Part shown: positions 8,550 to 16,535 of the stretch, piece after piece
Layout of the letters: every line of letters starts with the position of its first letter
How positions within the stretch are numbered: the stretch's first letter is position 1
Assembly: GCF_003259315.1 (NCBI RefSeq)
Contig: NZ_QLLT01000030.1
Coordinates: 1-64,000, forward strand
Length of the DNA stretch: 64,000 nucleotides
Origin: Kitasatospora sp. SolWspMP-SS2h
Lineage (GTDB): Bacteria > Actinomycetota > Actinomycetes > Streptomycetales > Streptomycetaceae
Reading direction: 5' to 3'
Notes under the pieces: model-generated
Database searches by the model: none
What the model saw: only the letters and a program-made list of their open reading frames with translations
Told to the model about the DNA's origin: nothing
Made by a program: the position numbers and the translations under genes

Positions 8550-9542
8550 TCAGCGGTGGCCAAGGACGTTCACCACCCGGCCGTTCGGGTCCCGGACGAA
8601 GAAGCGGCGCACGCCCCACTCCTCGTCGCTCAGCGGGTGGACGATCTCGGCCCCCGCGGCCAGCATCGCGGCGTGCGCGGCGTCCACGTCGGCCACCTCT
8701 ACGCTCAGGTCCGGCACCACGGGCGCGGTGGCGTCCCGGGCCATCAGGCTCACCTGGGCGGTCGGGCTGCCGGGCCCGGCCAGCGTCATGATCCAGCCGT
8801 GGTTCATGGCCTCCTCGAACCCCAGCCGCCCGTAGAACTCCCGGTTCTCCGACCGCTTCCGCTCCCCCTCCCCCGCCACCCGCAGGTTCGGCACCACCCG
8901 CCGCACCGGACGGGCGGGCCGCTCTGCGGCGTCGAACGCGGGCCCGAGCGGGGCCAGCGCCGCGCGCAGCCGCTCGGGCAGCGAGCCGTCGGGGCCGGCC
9001 TGGCCCCCGGCCGGGCCGGTCGCGGGCGGGCGGAGCCAGTCCTCCAGCGCGATCCGGACCGCGGCGGCGGTGGCCGCCGCGAGAACCCGGGCCCCTTCCG
9101 CCCCCGCGCCGTCCAGGCGTCCGGCGATCGCCGCCGCGAGCGGGGCCGCGATCCCGGCGGTGGTGCCGAGGAACGCCTCGCGCAGCGCGGGCCGGGCGGC
9201 GATCAGCCGCAGCGCCTCGGGGGCCCGCTCGCCAGTGCCGGTGTACTGCTCGACCACCGCGTCGGTGACCGCGTCGGCCAGCCGCACCCGCGCGGGCCGG
9301 GCCGCGACCGCCGCGGCGACCCGCTCCTCCCGGTCGGCGGTGACGGCGGAGACGATCGCCTGCTCCCGCCCGGCGAAGTAGTTGTGGTAAGTGCGCGGCG
9401 AGACTCCGGCCGCCTCGGCGACGTCCTCCACCCGCACCTCGTCCGGCCCCCGCTCCAGGGCCAGCCGCAGCGCCGCTTCGCGCAGCGCCTCCCGGGTAGC
9501 CCGCTTCTTCCGCTCCCGCAGCCCAGGCGTCGTCACGGGCAT
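8550..9542 (-). CDS. TetR regulator fused to a VOC (glyoxalase-fold) domain
   Basis: 330-aa protein with two unrelated domains in one continuous frame. Residues about 8-60 are a TetR helix-turn-helix (RVEDVAEAAGVSPRTYHNYF), followed by the TetR ligand domain to about 205. From about residue 215 a complete VOC/glyoxalase-like domain follows, beginning VRRVVPNLRVAG and including NREFYGRLGFEEAMNHG, SVEVADVDAAHAAMLAAGAE and ending VRRFFVRDPNGRVVNVLGHR. Stand-alone VOC proteins begin just like residue 215 onward. ATG 9542 (MPVTTPGLRERKK) is chosen over an upstream start at 9605. The fusion could give a regulator whose sensor domain is a VOC fold, or be a recent gene merger. Palindromes upstream at 9614-9657 suggest autoregulation. 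Confidence 0.88.
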   Translation of the reverse strand: MPVTTPGLRERKKRATREALREAALRLALERGPDEVRVEDVAEAAGVSPRTYHNYFAGREQAIVSAVTADREERVAAAVAARPARVRLADAVTDAVVEQYTGTGERAPEALRLIAARPALREAFLGTTAGIAAPLAAAIAGRLDGAGAEGARVLAAATAAAVRIALEDWLRPPATGPAGGQAGPDGSLPERLRAALAPLGPAFDAAERPARPVRRVVPNLRVAGEGERKRSENREFYGRLGFEEAMNHGWIMTLAGPGSPTAQVSLMARDATAPVVPDLSVEVADVDAAHAAMLAAGAEIVHPLSDEEWGVRRFFVRDPNGRVVNVLGHR

Positions 9543-9613
9543 CAGCGTTCCACATCGTCCTGCGCGCCCGCAATCATGCGCCGACGCATATGTTCGTGCC
9601 CGCACTTACCTTC

Positions 9614-9657
9614 ACGCAAACTTGCGTTTGCGTATATGTGCGGTACCGCAAATTTGC
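9614..9657. promoter_or_regulatory. palindromic operators upstream of the TetR-VOC gene
   Basis: ACGCAAAC-TTGC-GTTTGCGT at 9614-9633 has 8-bp perfect arms, and GCAAATTTGC at 9648-9657 is a perfect 10-bp palindrome sharing the GCAAA core. The stretch is far more AT-rich than its surroundings and lies 72-115 bp upstream of the TetR-VOC start, as expected for an autoregulatory TetR site. Confidence 0.65.
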
Positions 9658-9940
9658 CGACGGCCCCGGCCCGCCCAAGGACGGCAGGAACGGCGGAGGG
9701 CAAGCACCGGGCACGCCGGGGAAGCACGACCACGACGCCGGATGCGTCGCATGCTGCCGGACGTCCGCCCGGACCGCGACCCACGCGACGGCCTCGGCCG
9801 GGCGTCGTCGGGCCGCTCGACGGGCGGCGCGGCACCGATCACCCCCACTTGCCCCACCCGCTCCGGGCGTCCGGAGCCGCTTCCGGCGCGGTCGCCCGGC
9901 GCTACCGGCGGCGATCACCCTCCGCTGCCCCGCCGCCGCC
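9658..9940. other. non-coding stretch between TetR-VOC promoter and ABC permease stop
   Basis: About 280 bp downstream of the ABC permease stop. I see no gene, no clear hairpin with a T-tract and no repeats here. Confidence 0.5.
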
Positions 9941-11776
9941 CTACTGCGGCCCCGCCGGACCGGGGCGGCTCTGCGCGGGCAGGCGGCCCGCCCGGGCGTG
10001 GGCCCAGTAGAGCAGGAGCGCGGCCAGCACCAGGGCGATCACCAGCGCCTGGACCAGCGAGGACGCCGACCCGGCGCGCAGCGCCGCCGAGAACGGCAGG
10101 GCCAGCACCGGCAGGGCCACCGCCGGTCCGGCCGCGTACCAGGCGGCGAACACCGCGACACCGGTGCTCCCGCCGGACGGCTGCGCCGAGCGGTACAGCA
10201 GGTCGCGGCGGGCCGCGCCGCGGCAGGCGTTCACCAGCCCGGCCGCGACCAGCGGCGGGACGGCCAGCGGCGTCAGCCAGGCCGCCGCACCGCCGCCGGA
10301 CGCCAGCACCGCGCCCGCCCCGGCCGCCGCCAGGACCAGCCCGAGCCCGGCGGGCACCACCGCGTGGCGCAGCATGAGCTCGGCGAACGGGTACGGGGAC
10401 CAGGACGCCCGGCGGACGTCGTCGGTCTCGATCCGGGCGGGCTCTAGCAGCTGGGCCGCGGCCAGGTAGCCGAACAGCAGCGCGAGCACCGTGACCGCCC
10501 AGGACAGCCCGCCCCGGGCGCCGTGCGCCAGCACCGCGCAGAGCAGCGCCGGCACGGTCAGCAGCACCGCGCGCCCGAGCCGGGCCGGGGCCCGCAGCAG
10601 CGAGAGGGCGTCGCGCCAGTACAGCACCAGCCGGGGCCGCCGGGGTGCGGGCAGCCGGACCCGCAGCGGCCGTCCGCCGCCGGAGGCTCCGGCCACCGCC
10701 AGCCGGGCGGCCCGCAGCTCGACGGTGCGCAGTGCGGCCAGCACCCCGGCGGCCGTCCGGGCCCGCTCGCGCAACAGGGGCAGCGGGACGGTGGCGACGG
10801 CCCGGTCGGCGAGCACCAGACCGAGCGCGGTCGGCACCAGCAGCAGCGCGGCGGCGAACCAGCCGCCCGGGACGGCGGCGGGCGTCGGGGCCAGCGCGGC
10901 GATCCCGGCCCAGCCCCACGGGCCCGACCACAGCTCGACCCGCTCCAGCCAGGACACGGGGTGGCCCGCGACGGCCAGCCCGCTCTGCACCGCGAGCGCC
11001 AGGACCAGCACGGTCGCGTACGGGGTCAGGGTGCGCGCCCAGCGGGCGGCCCGCGGGCTGTGCTGCACCAGCAGGCCCGCGCAGACGCCCAGCAGCGGCA
11101 GGCACACCCCGCCCACCAGGCACCAGCCGAGCGCGGCGGGCAGGCCGACCCGCACGGTCAGGCCGAGCGCGACCATGCCGCCGACGGCCAGCACCAGCCC
11201 GGGCAGGGCGGCCAGCCCGCAGGAGAGCCAGAACCACGGGCGCAGCACCGGCCGGGGCCGGACCGGGTGGGCCAGCAGCCAGTCGGTGGTGGCCCGGGGC
11301 GGGACGACCGGCCCGCGCCACAGTCCGTCGCGGACGGCCAGCAGCAGCGTCGCCAGCCCTGCCGCGGCGATGCCGCTGGGCAGGGCGGCCAGCAGGCCGG
11401 GGCCGTGGGTGGTGTAGTCCGCGCCCATCGACGCCTGGAGGAACAGGCCGAAGCTGGGGACGCCGCCCCAGATCACCAGGATCAGCAGGGTGCAGTAGAG
11501 CCCGAAGGCGACCTGCTTGAACCGGTTGCGCCGGTGCGGGGCGCGCAGGGCGCGCAGCAGGGCCAGCGCCTCGTCGGTCCAGTCGTCGTCCGCCGTCCAC
11601 TCGGCGGCAGTGGCGGGGGCGGGGGCCGCGTCCTCGGGCCGGTCCTCCGTGACCACGGCCACGGCCGCCGCCTCGGCTTCGGCCCCGGCCCCGGTCACGG
11701 ATTCGGCTTCGCCCCCGGCGGTGGCTCCGGCCGCGGCTCCGGCCTGGGCCTCGGGGCGGTTCACCGGGCGGTTCAC
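9941..11776 (-). CDS. ABC transporter integral membrane protein
   Basis: 611-aa polytopic protein, partner of the ATPase encoded just upstream. After an N-terminal cytoplasmic stretch of about 70 residues rich in Ala, Glu and Thr and an acidic patch (EWTADDDWTDEALALLRALR), at least ten hydrophobic helices follow, such as LYCTLLILVIWGGVPSFGLF. There is no catalytic domain, so this is the channel part. The GTG at 11776 is chosen because it overlaps the ATPase TGA as GTGA, giving translational coupling; a second GTG follows four codons later in a repeat of VNRP. Organisation as one ATPase plus one large permease resembles Streptomyces ABC-2 exporters. The substrate is unknown. Confidence 0.85.
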   Translation of the reverse strand: MNRPVNRPEAQAGAAAGATAGGEAESVTGAGAEAEAAAVAVVTEDRPEDAAPAPATAAEWTADDDWTDEALALLRALRAPHRRNRFKQVAFGLYCTLLILVIWGGVPSFGLFLQASMGADYTTHGPGLLAALPSGIAAAGLATLLLAVRDGLWRGPVVPPRATTDWLLAHPVRPRPVLRPWFWLSCGLAALPGLVLAVGGMVALGLTVRVGLPAALGWCLVGGVCLPLLGVCAGLLVQHSPRAARWARTLTPYATVLVLALAVQSGLAVAGHPVSWLERVELWSGPWGWAGIAALAPTPAAVPGGWFAAALLLVPTALGLVLADRAVATVPLPLLRERARTAAGVLAALRTVELRAARLAVAGASGGGRPLRVRLPAPRRPRLVLYWRDALSLLRAPARLGRAVLLTVPALLCAVLAHGARGGLSWAVTVLALLFGYLAAAQLLEPARIETDDVRRASWSPYPFAELMLRHAVVPAGLGLVLAAAGAGAVLASGGGAAAWLTPLAVPPLVAAGLVNACRGAARRDLLYRSAQPSGGSTGVAVFAAWYAAGPAVALPVLALPFSAALRAGSASSLVQALVIALVLAALLLYWAHARAGRLPAQSRPGPAGPQ

Positions 11777-12516
11777 CGGGCCCCGGCCGACGCGGGGTAG
11801 CCGGGGGCGTCCGCGGCGAGGATCTCGGCGGGCGGGCCCTGGCGGACGACCCGCCCCTCCTCCAGCACCACCACCCGGTCGGCGACCTCCCGGGCCAGGT
11901 CGCCGTGGTGGGTGACCAGCAGCACCGCGACCCCGTCGGCGAGTTCCGCGGTGAGGAGTTCGGCGAGGCGGCGGCGGGCCTGCGGGTCGAGGCGCTGCTC
12001 GGGTTCGTCGAGCAGCAGCAGGTCGCGCGGCCGGACCAGCGCGCAGGCCAGTAGCAGGGCCTGCATCTGCCCCGAGGAGAGGGCGGAGGGCAGGGCGTCG
12101 GCCCGTTCGGTGAGCGAGCGGTCCGCCAGCACCTGGTCGACCCAGTCGGCGGCGTCGGCGACGCCGTGCGCGACGGCGACCAGCAGCAGGTGCTCGCGCA
12201 CCGTGAGGTCGGGGTAGCAGGCGACGGTGTCGCCGACGACCGCGACCCGGGCCCGGATCCGGGGGTCGTTCTCGTTCATCGCCAGGCCGTCGAAGCGCAC
12301 CGTGCCCTTGGTCGGCAGGTCGCGCCCGGCGGCGATCCGCAGCAGGGTCGACTTGCCGGAGCCGTTGTGCCCGAGCAGGGCGACGCACTCGCCGGCCGCC
12401 AGGTCGAGGTCGACGGGGTGCAGCACCTCCCGGCCGCCGTACGAGCGGCTCACCCCGGTGAGTTGCAGCAGCGCCCGGCGTGCGCGGGCACGCGGTGCGG
12501 CGGAGTTCTTGGCCAT
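11773..12516 (-). CDS. ABC transporter ATP-binding protein
   Basis: 247-aa ABC ATPase energising the downstream permease. Walker A GHNGSGKST at residues 49-57, a signature ALSSGQMQ that replaces the usual LSGGQ with LSSGQ, Walker B RDLLLLDEPEQRLD and H-loop VLLVTHHGD are all present. The length and single nucleotide-binding domain fit the ABC-2 exporter type (drug, lantibiotic or lipid export), not an importer. ATG 12516 starts MAKNSAAPRARARR. The stop overlaps the permease GTG by 4 bp, so the two form an operon. No regulator is adjacent; the substrate cannot be inferred. Confidence 0.93.
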   Translation of the reverse strand: MAKNSAAPRARARRALLQLTGVSRSYGGREVLHPVDLDLAAGECVALLGHNGSGKSTLLRIAAGRDLPTKGTVRFDGLAMNENDPRIRARVAVVGDTVACYPDLTVREHLLLVAVAHGVADAADWVDQVLADRSLTERADALPSALSSGQMQALLLACALVRPRDLLLLDEPEQRLDPQARRRLAELLTAELADGVAVLLVTHHGDLAREVADRVVVLEEGRVVRQGPPAEILAADAPGYPASAGAR

Positions 12517-12668
12517 GCGGAGGATGCCTCTCGACGGACGGACCGCCCAAGTATGGACCCGCCGCCCGGCGCCCCCGCCCACCGCCCCGCGACTCCCCGG
12601 CGCGCGCCCGCACCGCACCGGCCGCCGCGCGGCTGCCTTGTGGGCGACGGCGGGGGTGGAGACGGCTC

Positions 12669-13517
12669 CTACCGGGCCAGGAAGTCGGCGAGTTCGGCGT
12701 TCAGCGCGGCGGGGTGCAGGTGGGGCAGGCCGTGGTGGGAGACCCCGGCCAGGGTGCGGACCCGGGCCCGGGGCAGCAGGGCCGTGGCGCGGGCGGCGAG
12801 GGTGTGCGGGTCGTGGCTGCGGCTGTCGGCTGCGGGGAGGACCAGGCACGGGGCGTCGAGGGCGGCCAGCGCCGCGGGGCCGGGGCGGGGGCCGGTGACG
12901 GGGCGGGCGGCGGGGAAGGCCGCGGCGAGGCCGTACAGGCGGACCCAGTCCGGATCGAGCGGGGCGCCGCCGGTCTCCCAGGCCAGGAAGGCGCGGGCCC
13001 GGCGCTCGCTGGGGCGGGCCAGCAGCGGGGCGGCGTGCAGCAGGTACGGGAGGCGGAAGCCGGTGAAGCAGCCGGTCGGGTCGAGCAGCGCCAGCCGGGA
13101 GACCCGGGCGGGGCGGCGCAGCGCGTAGGACAGGGCGATCCAGCCGCCGTACGAGTGCCCGCACAGGTCGGCGCGGTCGACGCCGAGCGCGTCGAGGACG
13201 GCGTCCAGCCAGCCGTGCAGGTCCTCGACGGTGCGCGGTCGGGGCCGGCCCGCCGGGTCGGAGCGGCCGGCCTCGCCGATCCGGTCGACGGCGAACACCC
13301 GGGCGGTGCGGGCGAGTTCGCCGACATTGGCCCACCAGCCGGCGGCGGTCGCGCCGCCGCCGTGGAGCAGCAGCAGGGGCGGGGCGCCGGGCGGTCCGGC
13401 GGCGTTGACCCGGGTGGTGCCGTACGGGGTGGCGAGGTCGAGGGGGTCGACCGGGACGGGCCAGCGGTCGAGCAGGGCGTCGTAGGCGGACAGGAAGGCG
13501 GACCGGTCGAATCCCAT
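12669..13517 (-). CDS. alpha/beta-hydrolase fold enzyme
   Basis: 282-aa hydrolase. The nucleophile elbow GHSYGG places Ser122, the oxyanion segment LLLLHGGGATAAGWW is at about 48-62, a candidate acid lies in the PAADSRSHD segment, and the catalytic His is in GVSHHGLPHLHP near the C-terminus. This is the general carboxylesterase/epoxide hydrolase-like fold; the substrate is not defined. ATG 13517 has a GAGGAGCC ribosome site. It diverges from a MarR gene, and the gap contains a 16-bp four-copy tandem repeat, so MarR control of this gene is likely. An enzyme next to a divergent MarR often detoxifies the MarR ligand; this is inference. Confidence 0.92.
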   Translation of the reverse strand: MGFDRSAFLSAYDALLDRWPVPVDPLDLATPYGTTRVNAAGPPGAPPLLLLHGGGATAAGWWANVGELARTARVFAVDRIGEAGRSDPAGRPRPRTVEDLHGWLDAVLDALGVDRADLCGHSYGGWIALSYALRRPARVSRLALLDPTGCFTGFRLPYLLHAAPLLARPSERRARAFLAWETGGAPLDPDWVRLYGLAAAFPAARPVTGPRPGPAALAALDAPCLVLPAADSRSHDPHTLAARATALLPRARVRTLAGVSHHGLPHLHPAALNAELADFLAR

Positions 13518-13540
13518 AGGGGCTCCTCGGGCAGTTGCCG

Positions 13541-13604
13541 CGCTCGGCAGTCGTCTCGCTCGGCAATCATCTCGTGCAGCAAGCTTCTCGCTCAGCGAGA
13601 TACT
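13541..13604. repeat. four 16-bp tandem repeats in the hydrolase/MarR promoter region
   Basis: Four consecutive 16-mers: CGCTCGGCAGTCGTCT (13541-13556), CGCTCGGCAATCATCT (13557-13572), CGTGCAGCAAGCTTCT (13573-13588), CGCTCAGCGAGATACT (13589-13604). Units 1 and 2 differ at two positions. Across units 3 and 4 a palindrome TCTCGCT-C-AGCGAGA sits at 13586-13600. The array begins 24 bp from the hydrolase ATG and ends 71 bp before marR, so it is a good candidate for an iterated MarR binding site. Confidence 0.8.
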
Positions 13605-13675
13605 ATGCGGGACGGGGCCGCCCCCGAACAATCACCCCGTCCTGCCCCGCCCCCGTCCCCAGAGAGGCCGACCGG

Positions 13676-14143
13676 ATGACCGACCCCGGCCCGGGCCTGC
13701 GCACCGTCCACCAGCTGCGCGCGCTGACCGTCGAACTCGACCTGCTGGCCGCCGCGTTCGCGCAGCGCCACGGCCTGCACCCGACCGACCTGCGGGCGCT
13801 GATCGCGCTGCTGGATGCCGCCCGGACGGGAACGCCCGCCACGCCCGGGCGGCTGGGCCGCGAGCTGGGCGTCAACTCGGCGGGCACCACCGCCGTGCTG
13901 GACCGGCTGGAGCGGCTGGGCCACGTCCGCCGCGCCCGCGACCCACACGATCGGCGGCGGGTGCTGCTGGAGGTCACCGAGCGGGCGGTGGCCCTCGGCC
14001 AGGGCTTCTTCGGGCCGCTGATCGGCGAGACGGTCGCCCTGGTCGACGGGCTGTCCCCGGCCGAACGGGCCACCGTCGAGGGCTTCCTGGCGTCCATGCG
14101 GGAGATCGTCGCCCGGCACGCGGACGGCGGCGGGGCCGGGTAG
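13676..14143 (+). CDS. MarR-family transcriptional regulator
   Basis: 155-aa winged-helix MarR protein. The wing-helix core GRLGRELGVNSAGTTAVLDR followed by RLGHVRRARDPHDRRRVLLEVT contains the DxRxxR-type wing typical of MarR. Helices at both ends give the dimer interface. ATG 13676 is chosen; longer in-frame starts from 13535 would run through the tandem repeat. It diverges from the alpha/beta hydrolase. The 3' end of the gene, with its stop codon, has been tandemly duplicated (see repeat at 14120-14202). Confidence 0.92.
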   Translation: MTDPGPGLRTVHQLRALTVELDLLAAAFAQRHGLHPTDLRALIALLDAARTGTPATPGRLGRELGVNSAGTTAVLDRLERLGHVRRARDPHDRRRVLLEVTERAVALGQGFFGPLIGETVALVDGLSPAERATVEGFLASMREIVARHADGGGAG

Positions 14144-14202
14144 CCGGTGGAGGCGCGGGCCTGCGGACGGCGGCGGGGCCGGGTAGCCGGTGGAGGCGCG
14201 GG
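14120..14202. repeat. 43-bp period duplication spanning the marR stop codon
   Basis: A segment of 40 bp starting GCGGACGGCGGCGGGGCC at 14120 recurs at 14163 with period 43 and near-perfect identity, so the TAG stop and its context occur twice. The second copy is non-coding. Confidence 0.85.
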
Positions 14203-14265
14203 ACTGCGGACGCGCGGACGCCCGGGCGGGTGGGGCCCGCCCGGGCGTCCGTCGATCGGGTGCCG

Positions 14266-15495
14266 TCAGTGCGACGGGAACAGGTGGGTGTTGAAGGTCA
14301 GCTTCGGGGTCGCGTTGTCCGCCAGGGAGCGGGCCTGCGCGGGCCACCAGCCGCCCGCGACCGGGTCGACCGAGCCGTACTCGGGGTCGGCCGGGCCGGC
14401 CGTGCCGCGGGTGCAGCTGCCGTCGGACTCGCCCGGGACCTTGACCCAGAGGAAGGCGTCCAGCAGGGCCCGGCCGGTGTCGGCGGTGGGGCGGGTGCCC
14501 AGGCCGCGGCCGGGCGGGTTGCACCAGGTCTGCGGGTCGCCGGTGTACTTGCCGGGCTCCGGCGTCCACGGGCCCCGGCCGTTGCGGCTGCTGTCGATCA
14601 CGAAGTGGGTCAGCTCGGCCGTGGCGGGGACGTGCTCGGCGTACCAGGCGTCGGCGTCGGCGTCCGGCCAGTACTGGTTGGCGCAGGAGTCGGCGGTGGC
14701 GCCCGGGGTGTTGCGCAGGTACCAGACGCACTGCGAGACCTGGGTGCCGTAGCGGATCAGCGAGGCGTCGGTCTGGTAGTTCGACACGTTCAGGAAGAAG
14801 CCCTGCGCGCGCGCCACGCCGCCGTCGATCAGCAGCTGCGCCTGGGTGCCGACGTTCTGCCAGGTGCTGTGCCCGGCGTCCAGGTAGACGATCGCGCCGC
14901 GCTGGCGCTCCAGCCGGTCCACGGCGCCGGAGATCTCGGCGAGGCGGTCCTGCTGCTGGGCGGCGGTGCCGCCGCAGAACGCGGGCGACAGGGCGAGGCC
15001 GTCCGGCTCCAGGACGACCACCGTCCTGCGGTCGCCGATGCCGCGGGCCAGGGCGTCGATCCAGGCCGCGTACTCGGTGCCGTTGGACGCGCCGCCCGCC
15101 GAGTACTGCGAGCAGTCCCGGCCCGGCACGTTGTACGCCACGGTGACCGGCACCTGCCGGGCCAGGGCGGCCTTCGCCTGGAGCGCAGCCATCGCGTCGG
15201 TGGTCTCCTGCGGGGTCGCCGTCCCGTTGAACCACTGTGCGATGGGCCAGGACGCCAGCTGCGCCATCGCGGCGGCCCCCGCCAGGTCGTGCGCCTTGAG
15301 GTCGGCCAGCGCCTGCTGCGCGGCCTTGCTCGCCGGGTCGACGTAGAACCGGGTGTCCGGGGCGAGGGTCCGCGCCCCGGACGCGGCGGGCGCGGCGGGC
15401 GCGGCGGCTTGGGCGGGCGCGGTGGCGAGTCCGAGGCCGGACGCGAGCAGCACGGCCAGCGAGAGCGCGGCTCGGACGGGGTGGGTCGGGCGCAT
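14266..15495 (-). CDS. secreted glycoside hydrolase family 6 (cellulase)
   Basis: 409-aa secreted GH6 enzyme that cleaves beta-1,4-glucan with inversion. A signal peptide (RAALSLAVLLASGLGLATAPAQA) ends near residue 30. The GH6 motifs are present: VAYNVPGRDC (Asp127, proposed acid), VVVLEPDGLA (Asp165), YLDAGHSTW, HFVIDSSRNGRGPW and TWCNPPGRGLG. No carbohydrate-binding module or Pro/Thr linker is visible, so this is a catalytic-domain-only enzyme. ATG 15495 is the start before the signal peptide. I find no perfect CebR box (TGGGAGCGCTCCCA) upstream, but an inverted repeat lies at 15519-15558 in the leader. Endoglucanase versus cellobiohydrolase cannot be settled without loop modelling. Confidence 0.95.
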   Translation of the reverse strand: MRPTHPVRAALSLAVLLASGLGLATAPAQAAAPAAPAASGARTLAPDTRFYVDPASKAAQQALADLKAHDLAGAAAMAQLASWPIAQWFNGTATPQETTDAMAALQAKAALARQVPVTVAYNVPGRDCSQYSAGGASNGTEYAAWIDALARGIGDRRTVVVLEPDGLALSPAFCGGTAAQQQDRLAEISGAVDRLERQRGAIVYLDAGHSTWQNVGTQAQLLIDGGVARAQGFFLNVSNYQTDASLIRYGTQVSQCVWYLRNTPGATADSCANQYWPDADADAWYAEHVPATAELTHFVIDSSRNGRGPWTPEPGKYTGDPQTWCNPPGRGLGTRPTADTGRALLDAFLWVKVPGESDGSCTRGTAGPADPEYGSVDPVAGGWWPAQARSLADNATPKLTFNTHLFPSH

Positions 15496-15682
15496 GGCAG
15501 GTCTCCCCGGCAGGGATCGGTGGGGTGGCGGAGCCGCCCATGCAGCCACCCCGCCACCGTCCCGTCAAGACCGCCCCGGCCCCGGCCCCCGAACCCGCAG
15601 CGGAACCCCCGCCGACGGCCCTTCCGCGCTGAAACTTTCACCCGCCCGCGCCGCCCGCCCCGCCCCGCCGCTCGCCCCGCGG

Positions 15683-16486
15683 TCACCGGCGCCGCCCCGC
15701 GAAGCGGCCCGGGGTGGTGCCGACGATGCGGCGGAAGTGCCGGGCGAGGTGGGACTGGTCGTGGAAGCCGAGGGCGGTGGCGACGGCGGCCGGGGGGTGG
15801 CCGTCCAGCAGGAGGCGGCGGGCGCGGTCGATCCGGCGGGTGGTGAGGTACTGGTGCGGGGGGAGGCCGAACGCGGCGGTGAAGGTGCGGACCAGGTGGG
15901 CGGGGTGGGCGTGCAGCCGGTCGGCGGCGTCGGCGAGGGTGGTGCGTTCGGTGAGGCGGGCGTCGAGCAGGTCGCGCAGGCCGTGGGCGAGTCCGGCGGC
16001 GGGGGCCGGCGCGGCAGCGGTGGCGCGCGGGCGCAGGTGGTGGCGGAGCCGTTCGGCGATCAGGGCCAGCCGGCTCTCGGCCTCCAGCTCTTCGCCGGGC
16101 CGGCCGAGCAGGGTGTGCAGCTGTCCGACCCGGCGGCGCAGCAGCGGGTCGGCGAGGTCCGGCCCGTCGACCGCCGGGCCGATCAACTCCCGTCCCAGTT
16201 GGCCTGGTTCGAGGTAGAGCACGCGTTTGCGGAAGCCGTCCTCGGTGGCCGGTGAGCCGTTGTGCGGGACGTCCGGGGGCAGCAGGCTGACGATGTCGTG
16301 CGGGGTGCCCCGGCGGTGGCGGTCGAGGTCGTAGCGGACGGCGCCGTCGTCGACGATCAGCAGCGTCCAGGATTCGTGGACGTGCATGGGGTAGCGGTGC
16401 ACGGTGAAGTGCGCGTGGAACACCTCGACCACGCCGGGGACGGACGGGCGCCAGGCGGCGGTCTCCTCCGGCGGCGCTGCGGGCAT
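15683..16486 (-). CDS. AraC-family transcriptional regulator
   Basis: 267-aa regulator. N-terminal cupin-like sensor domain (about residues 20-110, with HYPMHVHESWTLLIVDDGAV-type strands; here HRYPMHVHESW) and a C-terminal double helix-turn-helix: first helix pair TTLADAADRLHAHPAHLVRT, second AAVATALGFHDQSHLARHFRR with the AraC signature ending in GTTPGRF. ATG 16486 is preferred; the TTG at 16501 is an alternative. It diverges, 49 bp apart, from a DUF2000 gene, a pairing also seen in other actinobacteria, so it probably activates that gene. Confidence 0.92.
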   Translation of the reverse strand: MPAAPPEETAAWRPSVPGVVEVFHAHFTVHRYPMHVHESWTLLIVDDGAVRYDLDRHRRGTPHDIVSLLPPDVPHNGSPATEDGFRKRVLYLEPGQLGRELIGPAVDGPDLADPLLRRRVGQLHTLLGRPGEELEAESRLALIAERLRHHLRPRATAAAPAPAAGLAHGLRDLLDARLTERTTLADAADRLHAHPAHLVRTFTAAFGLPPHQYLTTRRIDRARRLLLDGHPPAAVATALGFHDQSHLARHFRRIVGTTPGRFAGRRR

Positions 16487-16535
16487 GCGAAGAACGTACA
16501 AGACCGGACGGCGCGGCGGGCGGCACGCTCACTCC

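Noticed and set aside
9941..13517. A biosynthetic gene cluster around the ABC exporter and hydrolase.
   Set aside because: No synthase, precursor peptide or tailoring enzymes are present.
13541..13604. Tandem repeats considered as a CRISPR array.
   Set aside because: Repeats abut without spacers and are only 16 bp long.
14266..15682. A CebR operator (TGGGAGCGCTCCCA) upstream of the cellulase.
   Set aside because: No matching palindrome was found in 15496-15682.
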